Notes: generated by a model from the sequence alone, not told the origin. 64,000 nt of DNA from Pseudomonas viciae (GCF_004786035.1 NZ_CP035088.1:6533001-6597000), one strand, 5' to 3'; positions 26,983 through 36,960 are shown, counted from the stretch's first letter. Translations and numbers: made by a program.

Positions 26983-27258
26983 TTACGGATTAACGCTGTC
27001 CTTCAGCGACTTGCCTGGTTTGAAGGCAACGGTGTTGCTGGCCTTGATCTTCACCGGCTCACCGGTTTGTGGGTTTTTGCCGGTGCGGGCACCGCGGTGG
27101 CGCTGCAGGAAGGTGCCGAAGCCGACCAGGGTGACGCTGTCCTTGCGGTGCAGGGCGCCCGTGATTTCTTCGAGAACGGCGTTGAGGACGCGATTGGCTT
27201 GTTCTTTGGTGAGGTCTGCTTTTTCCGCGATGGCGGCGGCGAGGTCTGGTTTACGCAT
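26983..27258 (-). CDS. HU-family DNA-bending protein
   Basis: 91 residues, the size of HU. The helical dimerisation part (LAAAIAEKADLTKEQANRVL) and the beta-arm region GFGTFLQRHRGARTGKNPQTG are canonical. Binds and bends DNA without strong sequence preference in the nucleoid. The position next to rubredoxin reductase matches PA5348, distinct from the lon-linked hupB. The 192-base gap to the next gene has GC-rich hairpins but no gene. Confidence 0.94.
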   Translation of the reverse strand: MRKPDLAAAIAEKADLTKEQANRVLNAVLEEITGALHRKDSVTLVGFGTFLQRHRGARTGKNPQTGEPVKIKASNTVAFKPGKSLKDSVNP

Positions 27259-27450
27259 GAATGAAGCCCCTTTTGACGGTTTTTTTGTTGTTATGTCTGG
27301 GCTGTACTCATGGGAACAGCCCCTAAGGCGCCGCAGGCTCTACTCTGCGGCAGACGGGAGTGAGGATGGCACGGGGCCGCAGGCGGCGCCAGTGTCCGGG
27401 CGACCTTTGAGGCATCAAAAGTAGGGTTTTTGCGACAGAACGACCAGTAT

Positions 27451-28599
27451 TTACGCCAGCAAGGGTGGAAGCTCTTTGTTCAGCGCCAGTTTTTCCATCA
27501 CCGCCGTGCCGGTCAAGGCATAGCCCAGCAGGTTGCCTTGGGCATCGCGGCACAGGGCCTTGATGTCGGTGCCCTGCCCTTCGACGTTCCAGGTGCCTTC
27601 GCTGCCACGCGGTGGCGGCGAAACCACCAGCGGGCACACCGGGGTTTTCACAGTGATCGGCATGGCGCCGTAGCTGACAGCGGTGGGGTTGCCGGCCAGG
27701 GTCTGGGCCAGGGCGCGGGCGCAGCTCATCAGTGGCATGACGTACAGCAGGTTCAAACCGTCGACTTCGGCGCAGTCGCCCAGGGCGTAGATGTTGGCAT
27801 GGGAGGTTTTCAGCTGGCGGTCGACCACCACGCCGCGATTGACCACCAGGCCGGCAGCAGCGGCCTGGTCGATGCGCGGGCGCAGGCCGATGGCCGAGAC
27901 CACCAGGTCGCAGGCGATCACCTGACCATCGGACAGGTGGGCTTCCAATCCATCGGCCACCCGTTGCAGGCGGTTGAGCACCGGCCCCAGGTGGAAGCGC
28001 GCGCCAATGCTTTCCAGGCCGGCCTGCACGGCAGCAGCGGCGGCCGGGTGCAGCAGCGTCGGCATGACCTGCTCGCATGGCGCCACCAGTTGCACTTCGT
28101 AGCCGCCCAGAATGAGGTCGTTGGCGAATTCGCAGCCAATCAGGCCGGTGCCGAGCAGCAGCACCCGGCGCTTGCCGGCGGCCGCCGCGCGAAAGCGTGC
28201 GTAATCTTCCAGATCGTTGATGGGGAAGATCAGATCCGCTGCATCGCCCTGCACTGGCACGCGCACGGTTTCCGCGCCCCAGGCCAGGATCAGGTCGCGG
28301 TAGTTCACCGCTTCTTCGCCGATCCACAAACGCTTGTGGCCCGGATCGATGCCGCTGATGCGGGTGTGGGTGCGCACTTGGGCCTTGAGTTGCTCGGCCA
28401 TCGCCCCCGGCTCGGCCATGCTCAGGCCGTCGGCATCCTTGTTTTTGCCAAAGCCCGTGGAGAGCATGGGTTTGGAGTATGAGCGGCCGTCATCGGCGCT
28501 GATCAGCAGCAACGGGGTTTCGCTGTCGAGTTTGCGAAACTCCCGGGCCAGGTTGTAACCGGCCAGCCCGGTACCGACGATGACGACAGGTGCGCTCAT
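27451..28599 (-). CDS. Rubredoxin-NAD(+) reductase
   Basis: 382 residues from ATG 28599 (GGAGAG just upstream); a second in-frame ATG four codons earlier also has GGAGAG, so the exact start is uncertain. FAD/NAD(P)-binding oxidoreductase with an N-terminal dinucleotide motif [13 protein letters not shown] and a second one, [14 protein letters not shown], near the middle. Passes electrons from NADH to rubredoxin, coded 41 bases upstream in the same direction, for alkane hydroxylases or oxidative-stress enzymes. Corresponds in position and sequence type to PA5349. Confidence 0.92.
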   Translation of the reverse strand: MSAPVVIVGTGLAGYNLAREFRKLDSETPLLLISADDGRSYSKPMLSTGFGKNKDADGLSMAEPGAMAEQLKAQVRTHTRISGIDPGHKRLWIGEEAVNYRDLILAWGAETVRVPVQGDAADLIFPINDLEDYARFRAAAAGKRRVLLLGTGLIGCEFANDLILGGYEVQLVAPCEQVMPTLLHPAAAAAVQAGLESIGARFHLGPVLNRLQRVADGLEAHLSDGQVIACDLVVSAIGLRPRIDQAAAAGLVVNRGVVVDRQLKTSHANIYALGDCAEVDGLNLLYVMPLMSCARALAQTLAGNPTAVSYGAMPITVKTPVCPLVVSPPPRGSEGTWNVEGQGTDIKALCRDAQGNLLGYALTGTAVMEKLALNKELPPLLA

Positions 28600-28640
28600 G
28601 TTGCTCTCCATGTGGTGCTCTCCATGCAGGTGGGAAACGA

Positions 28641-28808
28641 TCAGTTGATTTCGATCATCTCAAAATCCATTTTGCCGACGCCGCAGTCCGGGCAGAGCCA
28701 GTCTTCCGGGACGTCTTGCCAAAGGGTGCCGGGGGCGATGCCATCATCCGGCCAACCATCGGCTTCGTTGTAGATCAGGCCGCAGACGACACATTGCCAC
28801 TTCTTCAT
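28641..28808 (-). CDS. rubA: Rubredoxin
   Basis: A short gene of 55 codons. The protein begins [20 protein letters not shown] and has the two iron-binding knuckles C6-V-V-C9-G and C39-P-D-C42-G that hold one iron in a FeS4 site. The DDVPEDW-like loop (here [13 protein letters not shown]) is diagnostic. Small cytoplasmic electron carrier, reduced by the enzyme coded downstream. Only one copy is present here, while P. aeruginosa has two in tandem at this place. Confidence 0.96.
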   Translation of the reverse strand: MKKWQCVVCGLIYNEADGWPDDGIAPGTLWQDVPEDWLCPDCGVGKMDFEMIEIN

Positions 28809-29002
28809 TCAGGTACTTCCTCAGGGGTCAGGCGTTTGCCGGTATGCTCGGGTCGCTCAAGGCGCTTTCCGGCTCAGGGCGTTTTGTACTGATCGGTCGC
28901 CGCAGATGCAAGCATGATCGCGCGCGCCAGCGGCCAGGGCCGTTAAAATCGACGACCGACATGGTAAGCTCGCGGCCTCATTTGCTGCCAATCAAGACCT
29001 CT

Positions 29003-29566
29003 GTGCCGCATACAAATTCGATATTTCCTACACTCCAATGGTTGCCCCAGCCCCTGCTGTCGCCCCGCCCCGACGCCTGTGTGCTCGACTGGCTGTTCGA
29101 CGAAGGCTCGTTGACCCGACGCCTGACGCGCCTGTCGGACGAGCGCTTCAGCGTGACGCCGTTGTTCGAAGGCTGGCAGCCATTGCGCGCCGACGAGTGC
29201 GCGGCACTGGATCTGGCCGAAGGCAGCGAGGGCTGGGTACGCGAAGTGTATTTGCGCGGCCACGGCCAGCCTTGGGTGTTCGCCCGCAGTGTGGCGGCGC
29301 GCAGCGCGTTGCAGGGCGATGGGCTGCAGATGGATGAGCTGGGCAGCCGTTCCCTGGGGGAGTTGCTGTTTTGTGACCAGGCGTTCCAGCGCCGGGCCAT
29401 CGAGGTTTGCCATTACCCCGAGGCCTGGTTGCCGGTTGAGGCTCGCGCCGCGCAGCTATGGGGCCGCCGTTCGCGTTTCGATCGCGGTGCGTTGAGCGTG
29501 TTGGTGGCGGAAGTCTTCCTGCCGCGCCTGTGGACCGTCGCCCGCGCCTATTCGGAGAATTGCTGA
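29003..29566 (+). CDS. ubiC: Chorismate pyruvate-lyase
   Basis: 187 residues from GTG 29003 ([14 protein letters not shown]), chosen because the family starts close to this motif; an ATG at 28961 would add 14 residues and cannot be excluded. Removes pyruvate from chorismate to give 4-hydroxybenzoate, the first step of ubiquinone synthesis. The conserved core [20 protein letters not shown] is split here as W-V-R-E-V-Y-L and then PWVFARSV; the late Glu (AEVFLP) is also kept. The stop codon overlaps the ubiA start (TGATG). Confidence 0.9.
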   Translation: MPHTNSIFPTLQWLPQPLLSPRPDACVLDWLFDEGSLTRRLTRLSDERFSVTPLFEGWQPLRADECAALDLAEGSEGWVREVYLRGHGQPWVFARSVAARSALQGDGLQMDELGSRSLGELLFCDQAFQRRAIEVCHYPEAWLPVEARAAQLWGRRSRFDRGALSVLVAEVFLPRLWTVARAYSENC

Positions 29567-30456
29567 TGTACGTGCAACTGCTCAAATCCTTGAACCGCCT
29601 GAACCCGCGGGCCTGGGACTTCGTGCAACTGACCCGCATGGACAAGCCCATCGGCATTTATCTACTGCTGTGGCCGACCCTGTGGGCGTTGTGGATTGCC
29701 GGTGAAGGTTCACCGTCTGTCGCCAACATCGTGATTTTCGTCCTGGGCGTGGTGCTGACCCGCGCCGGCGGTTGTGTGATCAACGACTGGGCCGATCGCA
29801 AGGTGGACGGCCACGTCAAACGCACTGAACAGCGCCCGCTGGTGAGCGGCAAGATCAGCTCGAAAGAGGCGCTGGTGTTCTTTGCGGTGCTGATGAGCGT
29901 AAGTTTCCTGCTGGTGCTGTGCACCAATGCGCCAACTATTTTGCTGTCTCTCGGTGGACTGGCGCTGGCGTTCAGTTACCCGTTCATGAAGCGCTACACC
30001 TACTACCCGCAAGTGGTGCTGGGCGCGGCGTTTTCCTGGGGCATGCCGATGGCGTTCACCGCCGAGACCGGCCATTTACCGGCGGCCGCGTGGCTGCTGT
30101 ACATCGCCAACCTGCTGTGGACGGTAGGCTACGACACTTATTACGCGATGACCGACCGGGACGATGACTTGCGGATCGGCGTGAAGTCCACGGCGATCCT
30201 GTTTGGCGATGCCGACCGGGTGATCATCCTGACGCTGCAAGGCCTGGCACTGGGCTGCCTGTTGCTGGCCGGGTCGAAGTTCCAACTGGGTGGCTGGTTC
30301 CACCTGGGGCTGGTGGCCGCTGCCGCGTGCTTCGCCTGGGAGTTCTGGTACACCCGTGGCAGGGACCGGATGCGCTGCTTCCAGGCGTTTTTGCACAACC
30401 ATTGGGCCGGGTTGGCGATTTTCGTGGGGATTGTGCTGGATTATGCGTTGCGGTGA
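29566..30456 (+). CDS. ubiA: 4-hydroxybenzoate octaprenyltransferase
   Basis: 296 residues, about eight transmembrane helices. Prenylates 4-hydroxybenzoate at the inner membrane, the second step of ubiquinone synthesis. Both Asp-rich motifs that bind the Mg-diphosphate are present: [15 protein letters not shown] (about 74-88) and [13 protein letters not shown] (about 190-202). The start is fixed by overlap with ubiC. A nested BIME follows. Confidence 0.96.
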   Translation: MYVQLLKSLNRLNPRAWDFVQLTRMDKPIGIYLLLWPTLWALWIAGEGSPSVANIVIFVLGVVLTRAGGCVINDWADRKVDGHVKRTEQRPLVSGKISSKEALVFFAVLMSVSFLLVLCTNAPTILLSLGGLALAFSYPFMKRYTYYPQVVLGAAFSWGMPMAFTAETGHLPAAAWLLYIANLLWTVGYDTYYAMTDRDDDLRIGVKSTAILFGDADRVIILTLQGLALGCLLLAGSKFQLGGWFHLGLVAAAACFAWEFWYTRGRDRMRCFQAFLHNHWAGLAIFVGIVLDYALR

Positions 30457-30481
30457 GGCCACCGGTCTCCAGGCTGTTACC

Positions 30482-30616
30482 TTGTGGCGAGGGGATTTAT
30501 CCCCGTTTGCTGTGGGAGCAAAGCTGGCTCGCGAAACAGGCGCCTCGATCTCTGAAAGACCGCAGCGCCTTCATCGCGAGCAAGCTTTGCTCCCACATAA
30601 ATCCCCTCGCCACAGA
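30482..30616. repeat. Nested BIME (two repeat classes)
   Basis: The outer arms TTGTGGCGAGGGGATTTATC and ATAAATCCCCTCGCCACA enclose an inner REP pair GTGGGAGCAAAGCTGGCTCGCGA / TCGCGAGCAAGCTTTGCTCCCAC. The whole element is one large cruciform-capable unit between ubiA and the convergent COG4315 gene. Confidence 0.88.
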
Positions 30617-30646
30617 GGATCTGTCGCTTAACTTGGTGAAAACCTG

Positions 30647-31030
30647 TTAATCAGGCTTGGCGATCTTCCAGGCGCCGTCCATTTTCTCGTCGCCGGTCAT
30701 GTCTCCCTCCTTCTTGTCCATGATGAAGGTGTACAGCGGCTTGCCATCGTAGGCCCACTGCTTCTTACCATCGTCACGGGTGATCACAGTCCATTTGCCT
30801 GAAGGCTTGGCCTCGCCTTCGACCATGAGCGGCGGCCAGTTCTGCGCGCATTTATCATTGCACACCGACCTGCCGTCTTTGTCGTTGGCAAACGTATACA
30901 GCGTCATGCCTTTGTGATCGGTGAACATGCCGCCTTTTTCCATCGCCGGCTCAGCCGCGAACACCAATGCCGGCAGCGCCAGCGCAGCGGTCACCGCCAG
31001 AACCTTGATGGTTTGGGTGAAGTAAGTCAT
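30647..31030 (-). CDS. Exported COG4315-type repeat protein
   Basis: 127 residues with a Sec signal peptide (cleavage after VFAA, about residue 26). The mature part holds two copies of the PF03640-type unit, seen as GMTLYTFANDKDGRSVCNDKC and then KPLYTFIMDKKEGDMTG, with the Cys pair and NWPP motif typical of this predicted periplasmic or lipoprotein family of unknown function. Divergent from phoB. Confidence 0.85.
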   Translation of the reverse strand: MTYFTQTIKVLAVTAALALPALVFAAEPAMEKGGMFTDHKGMTLYTFANDKDGRSVCNDKCAQNWPPLMVEGEAKPSGKWTVITRDDGKKQWAYDGKPLYTFIMDKKEGDMTGDEKMDGAWKIAKPD

Positions 31031-31111
31031 GGAAACCTTCTTGTGTGGTTGTCAGGATTCGGACTGAAAAGCTTAGTCGAGGATCCTCTACACTGCCGGA
31101 TACCGAAATAT

Positions 31112-31129
31112 CTGTCACACGACTGCAAT
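31112..31129 (+). promoter_or_regulatory. Pho box upstream of phoBR
   Basis: CTGTCAC-ACGA-CTGCAAT: two 7-base PhoB half-sites with a 4-base spacer, matching CTGTCAT-N4-CTGTCAT at 11 of 14 positions, 53 bases before the phoB ATG. It suggests PhoB autoregulation. Confidence 0.7.
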
Positions 31130-31182
31130 AATTCCGTTATCTAATGCGGCGCAAGACAGTTAAATGACAAGAGGATTACCCC

Positions 31183-31872
31183 ATGGTTGGCAGGAGCATT
31201 CTGATCGTCGACGACGAGGCGCCCATCCGCGAGATGATTGCCGTCGCGTTGGAGATGGCCGGCTATGACTGCATGGAAGCAGAGAACTCTCAACAGGCCC
31301 ACGCCATCATCGTCGACCGCAAGCCCGACCTGATTCTGCTGGACTGGATGCTGCCCGGCACGTCTGGCATTGAATTGGCGCGGCGCCTCAAGCGTGATGA
31401 GCTGACCGGTGATATTCCGATCATCATGCTCACCGCCAAAGGCGAAGAGGACAACAAGATCCAGGGCCTGGAAGTGGGCGCCGATGACTACATCACCAAG
31501 CCGTTTTCCCCACGGGAGCTGGTGGCGCGCCTGAAGGCCGTGCTGCGTCGTGCCGGGCCAACCGATGGCGAGGCGCCGATTGAAGTCGGTGGCCTGCTGC
31601 TGGACCCCATCAGCCACCGCGTGACCATCGACGGCAAACCCGCCGAGATGGGCCCGACCGAATACCGCCTGCTACAGTTTTTCATGACCCACCAGGAGCG
31701 CGCCTACACCCGCGGGCAACTGCTGGATCAGGTCTGGGGCGGTAACGTCTATGTCGAGGAACGCACGGTGGACGTGCACATCCGTCGCCTGCGCAAAGCC
31801 CTCGGCGATGCTTACGAGAATCTGGTACAAACGGTGCGCGGCACCGGTTATCGTTTTTCTACCAAGGCCTGA
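31183..31872 (+). CDS. phoB: Phosphate-regulon response regulator
   Basis: 229 residues: receiver domain (acidic Asp10/Asp11, phospho-acceptor Asp54 in [10 protein letters not shown], conserved Lys in [10 protein letters not shown]) and an OmpR-type winged-helix DNA-binding domain ([22 protein letters not shown]). Activates Pho-box promoters when phosphate is scarce. It is followed after 45 bases by phoR, and a Pho box lies upstream. Confidence 0.98.
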   Translation: MVGRSILIVDDEAPIREMIAVALEMAGYDCMEAENSQQAHAIIVDRKPDLILLDWMLPGTSGIELARRLKRDELTGDIPIIMLTAKGEEDNKIQGLEVGADDYITKPFSPRELVARLKAVLRRAGPTDGEAPIEVGGLLLDPISHRVTIDGKPAEMGPTEYRLLQFFMTHQERAYTRGQLLDQVWGGNVYVEERTVDVHIRRLRKALGDAYENLVQTVRGTGYRFSTKA

Positions 31873-31917
31873 TCCGAGCCCTTACCGCCCGACAAGCTGA
31901 CAAGGACGCGCGTTCAA

Positions 31918-33240
31918 TTGAATCAAAACTGGCATGGCACCCTGATTCGCCACATGTTGCTGCTGGTGACCGGCTGTCTGGTGATCGGCTTGATCAGCGG
32001 CTATTACGGTTGGAGCCTGGCCGCAGGCCTGGGGCTTTACCTGGCCTGGACCCTCAAGCAATTGCTGCGCCTGCATGAGTGGCTGCGCCTGCACCAACCC
32101 GACGAAGCCCCGCCCGACGGCTATGGCCTGTGGGGTGAGGTGTTCGACAGCATCTACCACCTGCAACGGCGCGACCAGCGCGTTCGCGGGCGCCTGCAAG
32201 CGGTGATCGACCGGGTCCAGGAATCCACTGCCGCGCTGAAAGACGCGGTGATCATGCTCGACAGCGACGGCAACCTGGAATGGTGGAACCGCGCCGCCGA
32301 GACCCTGCTGGGCCTCAAGACGCCACAGGACAGCGGTCAGCCGGTAACCAACCTGGTACGCCATCCGCGCTTCAAGGAATATTTCGAGCAAAGCAACTAT
32401 GCCGAGCCGCTGGAAATTCCTTCGCCCACCAATGATCGGCTGCGAATCCAGCTGTACATCACCCGCTATGGCAACAACGAGCACTTGATGCTGGTGCGTG
32501 ACGTGACGCGCATCCATCAGCTGGAACAGATGCGCAAAGACTTCATCGCCAACGTTTCCCATGAATTGCGCACGCCGTTGACGGTGATCTGCGGTTACCT
32601 GGAAACCCTGCTCGACAACGTCGAGGAGGTGAACCCGCGTTGGACCCGTGCCTTGCAGCAGATGCACCAGCAGAGCGGGCGCATGCAGACCCTGCTCAAC
32701 GACTTGCTGCTGCTGGCGAAGCTGGAAGCCACCGACTACCCGTCGGACAACCAACCGGTGCCCATCGACGACCTGCTGCAAACCATCACTGAAGACGCGC
32801 AAGAACTGTCCGGCCCCAAACAGCAGCGCATCACACTGGAAGCCGACCCGGTCGTGCAGCTCAAAGGCAGCGAGGCCGAACTGCGCAGTGCGTTTTCCAA
32901 CCTGGTGTTCAACGCGGTCAAGTACACGCCGGAGCAAGGCCAGATCCGCGTTCGCTGGTGGGGCGATGAGCAAGGCGCGCACTTGAGCGTGCAGGATTCA
33001 GGCATCGGCATCGACAGCAAACACCTGCCGCGCCTGACCGAACGCTTCTACCGGGTCGATTCCAGCCGCAACTCCAACACCGGCGGCACCGGGTTGGGCC
33101 TGGCGATCGTGAAGCACGTTTTGTTACGTCATCGCGGACGCATGGAAATCAGCAGCGTGCCAGGCCACGGCAGCACGTTTACCTGCCATTTCGCCCCGAC
33201 GCAGGTGGTTCGCGTGCGTCTCGCCAGCCCTGCCGATTGA
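31918..33240 (+). CDS. phoR: Phosphate-regulon sensor histidine kinase
   Basis: 440 residues, starting at TTG 31918 (AAGGA upstream, at long spacing; no ATG covers the N-terminal membrane segments). Two short hydrophobic N-terminal segments (about 10-45), a PAS-like domain (about 95-200), the H-box FIANVSHELRTPLT with phospho-acceptor His215, and the HATPase boxes N (NLVFNAVKYTPE), G1 (VQDSGIGID) and G2 (GTGLGLAIVKHV). Inner-membrane partner of PhoB, kept inactive by Pst-PhoU when phosphate is plentiful. Confidence 0.97.
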   Translation: MNQNWHGTLIRHMLLLVTGCLVIGLISGYYGWSLAAGLGLYLAWTLKQLLRLHEWLRLHQPDEAPPDGYGLWGEVFDSIYHLQRRDQRVRGRLQAVIDRVQESTAALKDAVIMLDSDGNLEWWNRAAETLLGLKTPQDSGQPVTNLVRHPRFKEYFEQSNYAEPLEIPSPTNDRLRIQLYITRYGNNEHLMLVRDVTRIHQLEQMRKDFIANVSHELRTPLTVICGYLETLLDNVEEVNPRWTRALQQMHQQSGRMQTLLNDLLLLAKLEATDYPSDNQPVPIDDLLQTITEDAQELSGPKQQRITLEADPVVQLKGSEAELRSAFSNLVFNAVKYTPEQGQIRVRWWGDEQGAHLSVQDSGIGIDSKHLPRLTERFYRVDSSRNSNTGGTGLGLAIVKHVLLRHRGRMEISSVPGHGSTFTCHFAPTQVVRVRLASPAD

Positions 33241-33363
33241 TGCCGATCAGCACTCGCCACTAGGCAACCGCCGAGTCAGCCGCTACATTGGCTGACTTGT
33301 GCCTGCCTTTTCAGGTACTCATTTCTAACCCTTACGAATATACGGAACCCGCAAAACTCCATC

Positions 33364-34704
33364 ATGGACCCTTCCCCTGGCTTGTCCCTCGCAACACTCT
33401 TCGCCGAATTCGGCATGATTCTTTTTGCTCTGATCCTGGTTTTGCTCAACGGTTTTTTCGTTGCGGCCGAATTCGCCATGGTCAAGCTGCGCTCGACCCG
33501 GGTCGAAGCCATTGCCGAAAAAAACGGCTGGCGCGGGCATATCCTGCGCACCGTCCACAGCCAGCTCGACGCTTACCTGTCGGCCTGCCAGTTGGGTATC
33601 ACCCTGGCCTCCCTGGGCTTGGGCTGGGTCGGTGAGCCGGCGTTCGCCCACATCCTCGAGCCGCTGCTGGGCGCGGTTGGCGTCGAGTCGCCGGAAGTGA
33701 TCAAGGGCGTATCGTTCTTCACCGCGTTCTTCATCATTTCGTACCTGCACATCGTGGTCGGTGAGCTGGCGCCCAAATCCTGGGCAATCCGCAAGCCCGA
33801 GCTGCTGTCGCTGTGGACCGCCGTGCCGCTGTACCTGTTCTATTGGGCCATGTACCCGGCGATCTACCTGCTCAACGCCAGCGCCAACGCCATTCTGCGC
33901 ATCGCCGGCCAAGGCGAGCCCGGCCCACATCACGAACATCATTACAGCCGTGAAGAACTGAAGCTGATCCTGCACTCCAGCCGTGGCCAGGACCCCAGCG
34001 ACCAGGGCATGCGCGTACTGGCCTCGGCCGTGGAGATGGGCGAGCTGGAAGTGGTGGACTGGGCCAACTCCCGGGAAGACCTGGTGACGCTGGAGTTCAA
34101 CGCACCGCTAAAGGAAATCCTGGCGATGTTCCGTCGCCACAAGTTCAGCCGTTATCCGGTGTACGACAGCGAGCGCCAGGAGTTCGTCGGCCTGCTGCAC
34201 ATCAAGGACCTGCTGCTGGAACTGGCGGCCCTGGATCACATTCCCGAGTCGTTCAACCTGGCCGAGCTGACCCGACCGCTGGAGCGCGTATCGCGGCATA
34301 TGCCGCTGTCGCAGTTGCTGGAGCAGTTCCGCAAGGGCGGTTCGCACTTCGCCGTGGTCGAGGAAGCCGACGGCAACATCATCGGCTACCTGACCATGGA
34401 AGACGTGCTGGAAGTGCTGGTGGGCGACATTCAGGACGAACACCGCAAGGCCGAACGCGGCATCCTGGCCTACCAGCCGGGCAAGCTGCTGGTACGCGGC
34501 GACACGCCGCTGTTCAAGGTTGAACGCTTGCTCGGGATCGATCTGGATCACATCGAGGCCGAAACCCTCGCCGGGTTGGTCTACGAAACCCTGAAGCGGG
34601 TGCCGGAAGAGGAAGAAGTACTGGAAGTCGAAGGCCTGCGGATCATCATCAAGAAGATGAAAGGGCCGAAGATTATCCTGGCGAAGGTGTTGATGCTCGA
34701 TTGA
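33364..34704 (+). CDS. HlyC/CorC-family membrane protein (DUF21-CBS-CorC)
   Basis: 446 residues. N-terminal DUF21 domain with about four membrane segments (first: GMILFALILVLLNGFFVAAE), two CBS domains (about 215-345) and a C-terminal CorC/HlyC domain (about 360-440). Relatives act in Mg/Co export or cation homeostasis; the substrate here is unproven. Position after phoR corresponds to PA5362. Confidence 0.9.
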   Translation: MDPSPGLSLATLFAEFGMILFALILVLLNGFFVAAEFAMVKLRSTRVEAIAEKNGWRGHILRTVHSQLDAYLSACQLGITLASLGLGWVGEPAFAHILEPLLGAVGVESPEVIKGVSFFTAFFIISYLHIVVGELAPKSWAIRKPELLSLWTAVPLYLFYWAMYPAIYLLNASANAILRIAGQGEPGPHHEHHYSREELKLILHSSRGQDPSDQGMRVLASAVEMGELEVVDWANSREDLVTLEFNAPLKEILAMFRRHKFSRYPVYDSERQEFVGLLHIKDLLLELAALDHIPESFNLAELTRPLERVSRHMPLSQLLEQFRKGGSHFAVVEEADGNIIGYLTMEDVLEVLVGDIQDEHRKAERGILAYQPGKLLVRGDTPLFKVERLLGIDLDHIEAETLAGLVYETLKRVPEEEEVLEVEGLRIIIKKMKGPKIILAKVLMLD

Positions 34705-34738
34705 GCGTCAACGCCAAGCCGAGTGCATGACTGAGTCT

Positions 34739-34840
34739 GTAGGAGCTGACGAGCGAAGCGGGGCTGCGATCTTTTCACTGCCAATTGAGTCTGGAGCGAA
34801 AGATCGCAGGCTTCGTCGCGGGCAAGCCTTGCTCCCACAG
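34739..34840. repeat. REP-like inverted repeat
   Basis: TGCGATCTTTTCACTG and GAAAGATCGCAGGCTTCGTC face each other, the right arm running into GGCAAGCCTTGCTCCCAC. It lies in the gap between two convergent genes and may aid termination. Confidence 0.75.
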
Positions 34841-34883
34841 ATAGAGCCCTCCACCACAAAAGCCCCTTCGCCACACCTCAGCG

Positions 34884-35780
34884 CTATTGCTTGCCCACCG
34901 CAAAGTTGGGCAACTCCCCCACCGGTTGATTGAACTGGTAGGGAATCGACACCAGCCCCAATCCGGTATTGCGCTGCACCACGAAATGCAGGTGCGGGCC
35001 CGAGCTGTTGCCGGTATTGCCCGACAACGCCAACGGCGAGCCCACCCCGACCCGCTGCCCTTCCCGCACGCTCACCGAGCCTTTTTGCAGGTGCAGGTAA
35101 ACGCCCATGGTCCCGTCATCGTGCAGCACCCGCACGAAATTGCCCGAGGGATCATCCCCGCGGCCGGTCTGCGCATTTTCGGTTTTGATCACCACGCCGC
35201 CCCGCGCCGCGATGATCGGCGTGCCTTCGGGCATGGCGATGTCCATGGCGTAACGGTTTTTCGGCCCGTAGTGGCTGTACTGCCCGTTGGCACCCTGGCT
35301 CAGCCGGAACGGCCCTCCTTGCCACGGCAACGGATACCGATAGGCCTGTGCCGAGCCTGCAGGGTCGCCCAGGGAATATTCGAACCTTGGGGTATACACC
35401 AACGGCCTGCCAGGTTGCGTGGCCGTGAGCAGCGCCAGGCGCAGGTTGCTACGTGCCGGCAGCACCCGACGAATCGGCCGGCTCGGCGCCCCGCTGACGT
35501 TGCGCAACCCGGCGAAACTCAACTCGATCTCCACCGGCGCGTACAGGTCGTTGCGCACGAACACTGCATCCGCGCCCTTTTGCTTCTTGATGTCGAGAAA
35601 GACCTGTCGCTCCAGGCGTTCAACCATGCGGTCACGGAACACGAACACTTGGGCGCCCCTACTGGGACGGTCACTGTAGGACACCACGCCATTGGCGTCG
35701 GTGGATTTATAGATCGTCATGGCCATGGCCGAGGTGGAGGCCAAGACAAGACCGCAGGCGAACAACAGGGGCGCGAGCAT
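34884..35780 (-). CDS. LytM-type M23 peptidase-like protein with DUF4124
   Basis: 298 residues from ATG 35780; a TTG two codons earlier is possible. A signal peptide (cleavage near SAMA, about residue 20) is followed by a DUF4124 domain (IYKSTDANGVVSYSDRPSRG). The C-terminal M23 domain has NRYAMDIAMPEGTPIIAARGG and a late HLHFVVQ, with the metal-ligand His and Asp apparently kept. Presumably a periplasmic peptidoglycan endopeptidase or an amidase activator. Corresponds in place to PA5363. Confidence 0.87.
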   Translation of the reverse strand: MLAPLLFACGLVLASTSAMAMTIYKSTDANGVVSYSDRPSRGAQVFVFRDRMVERLERQVFLDIKKQKGADAVFVRNDLYAPVEIELSFAGLRNVSGAPSRPIRRVLPARSNLRLALLTATQPGRPLVYTPRFEYSLGDPAGSAQAYRYPLPWQGGPFRLSQGANGQYSHYGPKNRYAMDIAMPEGTPIIAARGGVVIKTENAQTGRGDDPSGNFVRVLHDDGTMGVYLHLQKGSVSVREGQRVGVGSPLALSGNTGNSSGPHLHFVVQRNTGLGLVSIPYQFNQPVGELPNFAVGKQ

Positions 35781-35900
35781 GGGCAAAGGTTCTGTCGAAA
35801 AGTGAAGGCCTGCACAGCAGCCTAGCAGCTGGGATGGACCAGCGTAGTCGACGGATGTTTCAAAATTGGATCAACTATTGATGTTGAATCTTATGGCCCC

Positions 35901-35976
35901 TTCGCGAGCAAGCCCGCTCCCACATAGAATCTTCAGTGTTCACTGGATCGAGTGTGGGAGCGGGCTTGCTCGCGAT
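35901..35976. repeat. BIME: inverted REP pair
   Basis: TCGCGAGCAAGCCCGCTCCCAC and GTGGGAGCGGGCTTGCTCGCGA are perfect inverse copies about 30 bases apart, between the M23 gene and the response-regulator gene. Confidence 0.93.
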
Positions 35977-36000
35977 GACGGACTGACAGACGCCGCCGAA

Positions 36001-36960
36001 TCAGGCGCCCGGCACGAAGTGTTTCTGCGCCGTACCGCGAGCGATCAGGCGGGAGATGTAGTCGAGTTTCTGCGGGTCTTTGTCGACGAAGCGGAAAGTC
36101 AGTTGCAGCCATTCGCTGTCGGGCGTCTGCTCGTGGGCGACAATGGCGTGCAGGTAGCCGTTGAGGCGAGCGGTTTCGGCGTTGTCGCCCTGCTCCATGT
36201 CCAGCACCGCGCTTTCCAGCACTTGCGGCAGAGTGTCGGTGCGTTTGACCACCAGCAGCGCTTCCTTGAGGCTCAAGGCCTTGATCACGCATTGCTGGGT
36301 GCCGCTAGGCAGGCGCAACTGGCCCTGGCCACGGTTGGCGGCCGGAGCGGAGGCCGCCGGGGCCTTGACGGGCGGGCTGTTGAGCAAGCCACGGGCCGGG
36401 GCTGCTGCAGCTGCGGGAGCAGGCGCTGCAACGACGGCTGGCTTGGCAAAAGGGTTCGCCGCAGGCGCCGAAGCGACAGCGGCAACTGGCGCCTTGCCAC
36501 CGGTCAGAGCGCTGAGGGAGTCATTGCCGAACGCCGAGTTCATTTTGGTCGGGGCGCTGTTCATCAACGTGTCGAGCTTGCCGACCTTGTGCAGCGCCTG
36601 CTTGACCTTGGTCAGCAACTGTTCGTTGGTAAACGGCTTGCTGACGTAGCCGGAAACGCCGGCCTGAATCGCCTGGACCACGTTTTCCTTGTCGCCGCGG
36701 CTGGTGACCATCACGAACGGCATACCCTTGAGGGTGTCCTGCTGGCGGCACCACGACAACAGTTCCAGGCCGGACATTTCCGGCATTTCCCAGTCGCACA
36801 GCACCAGGTCGAACGCCTCACGGGCCAGCATAGCCTGGGCTTTCTTGCCATTCACGGCATCTTCGATGCGGATGCCCGGGAAGTAGTTGCGCAGGCACTT
36901 CTTCACCAGGTCACGAATGAACGAAGCATCGTCCACGACCAACACACTGACCTTACTCAT
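36001..36960 (-). CDS. Response regulator with Ala/Pro-rich linker
   Basis: 319 residues. A CheY-like receiver (Asp10, phospho-acceptor Asp56 in LVLCDWEMPEMSG, Lys in GYVSKPFTNEQ) is joined by a low-complexity Ala/Pro linker (about 155-215) to a C-terminal domain of about 100 residues I do not recognise. No DNA-binding helix-turn-helix is evident, so output is likely by protein contact. It corresponds in place to PA5364, next to phoU, but a link to phosphate control is not shown. Confidence 0.85.
   Translation of the reverse strand: MSKVSVLVVDDASFIRDLVKKCLRNYFPGIRIEDAVNGKKAQAMLAREAFDLVLCDWEMPEMSGLELLSWCRQQDTLKGMPFVMVTSRGDKENVVQAIQAGVSGYVSKPFTNEQLLTKVKQALHKVGKLDTLMNSAPTKMNSAFGNDSLSALTGGKAPVAAVASAPAANPFAKPAVVAAPAPAAAAAPARGLLNSPPVKAPAASAPAANRGQGQLRLPSGTQQCVIKALSLKEALLVVKRTDTLPQVLESAVLDMEQGDNAETARLNGYLHAIVAHEQTPDSEWLQLTFRFVDKDPQKLDYISRLIARGTAQKHFVPGA

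Noticed and set aside
30482..30616. Repeated palindromic units considered as a CRISPR array
   Set aside because: Spacing is irregular, units are in inverted pairs scattered over the genome, and there are no unique spacers or cas genes; they are REP/BIME repeats.
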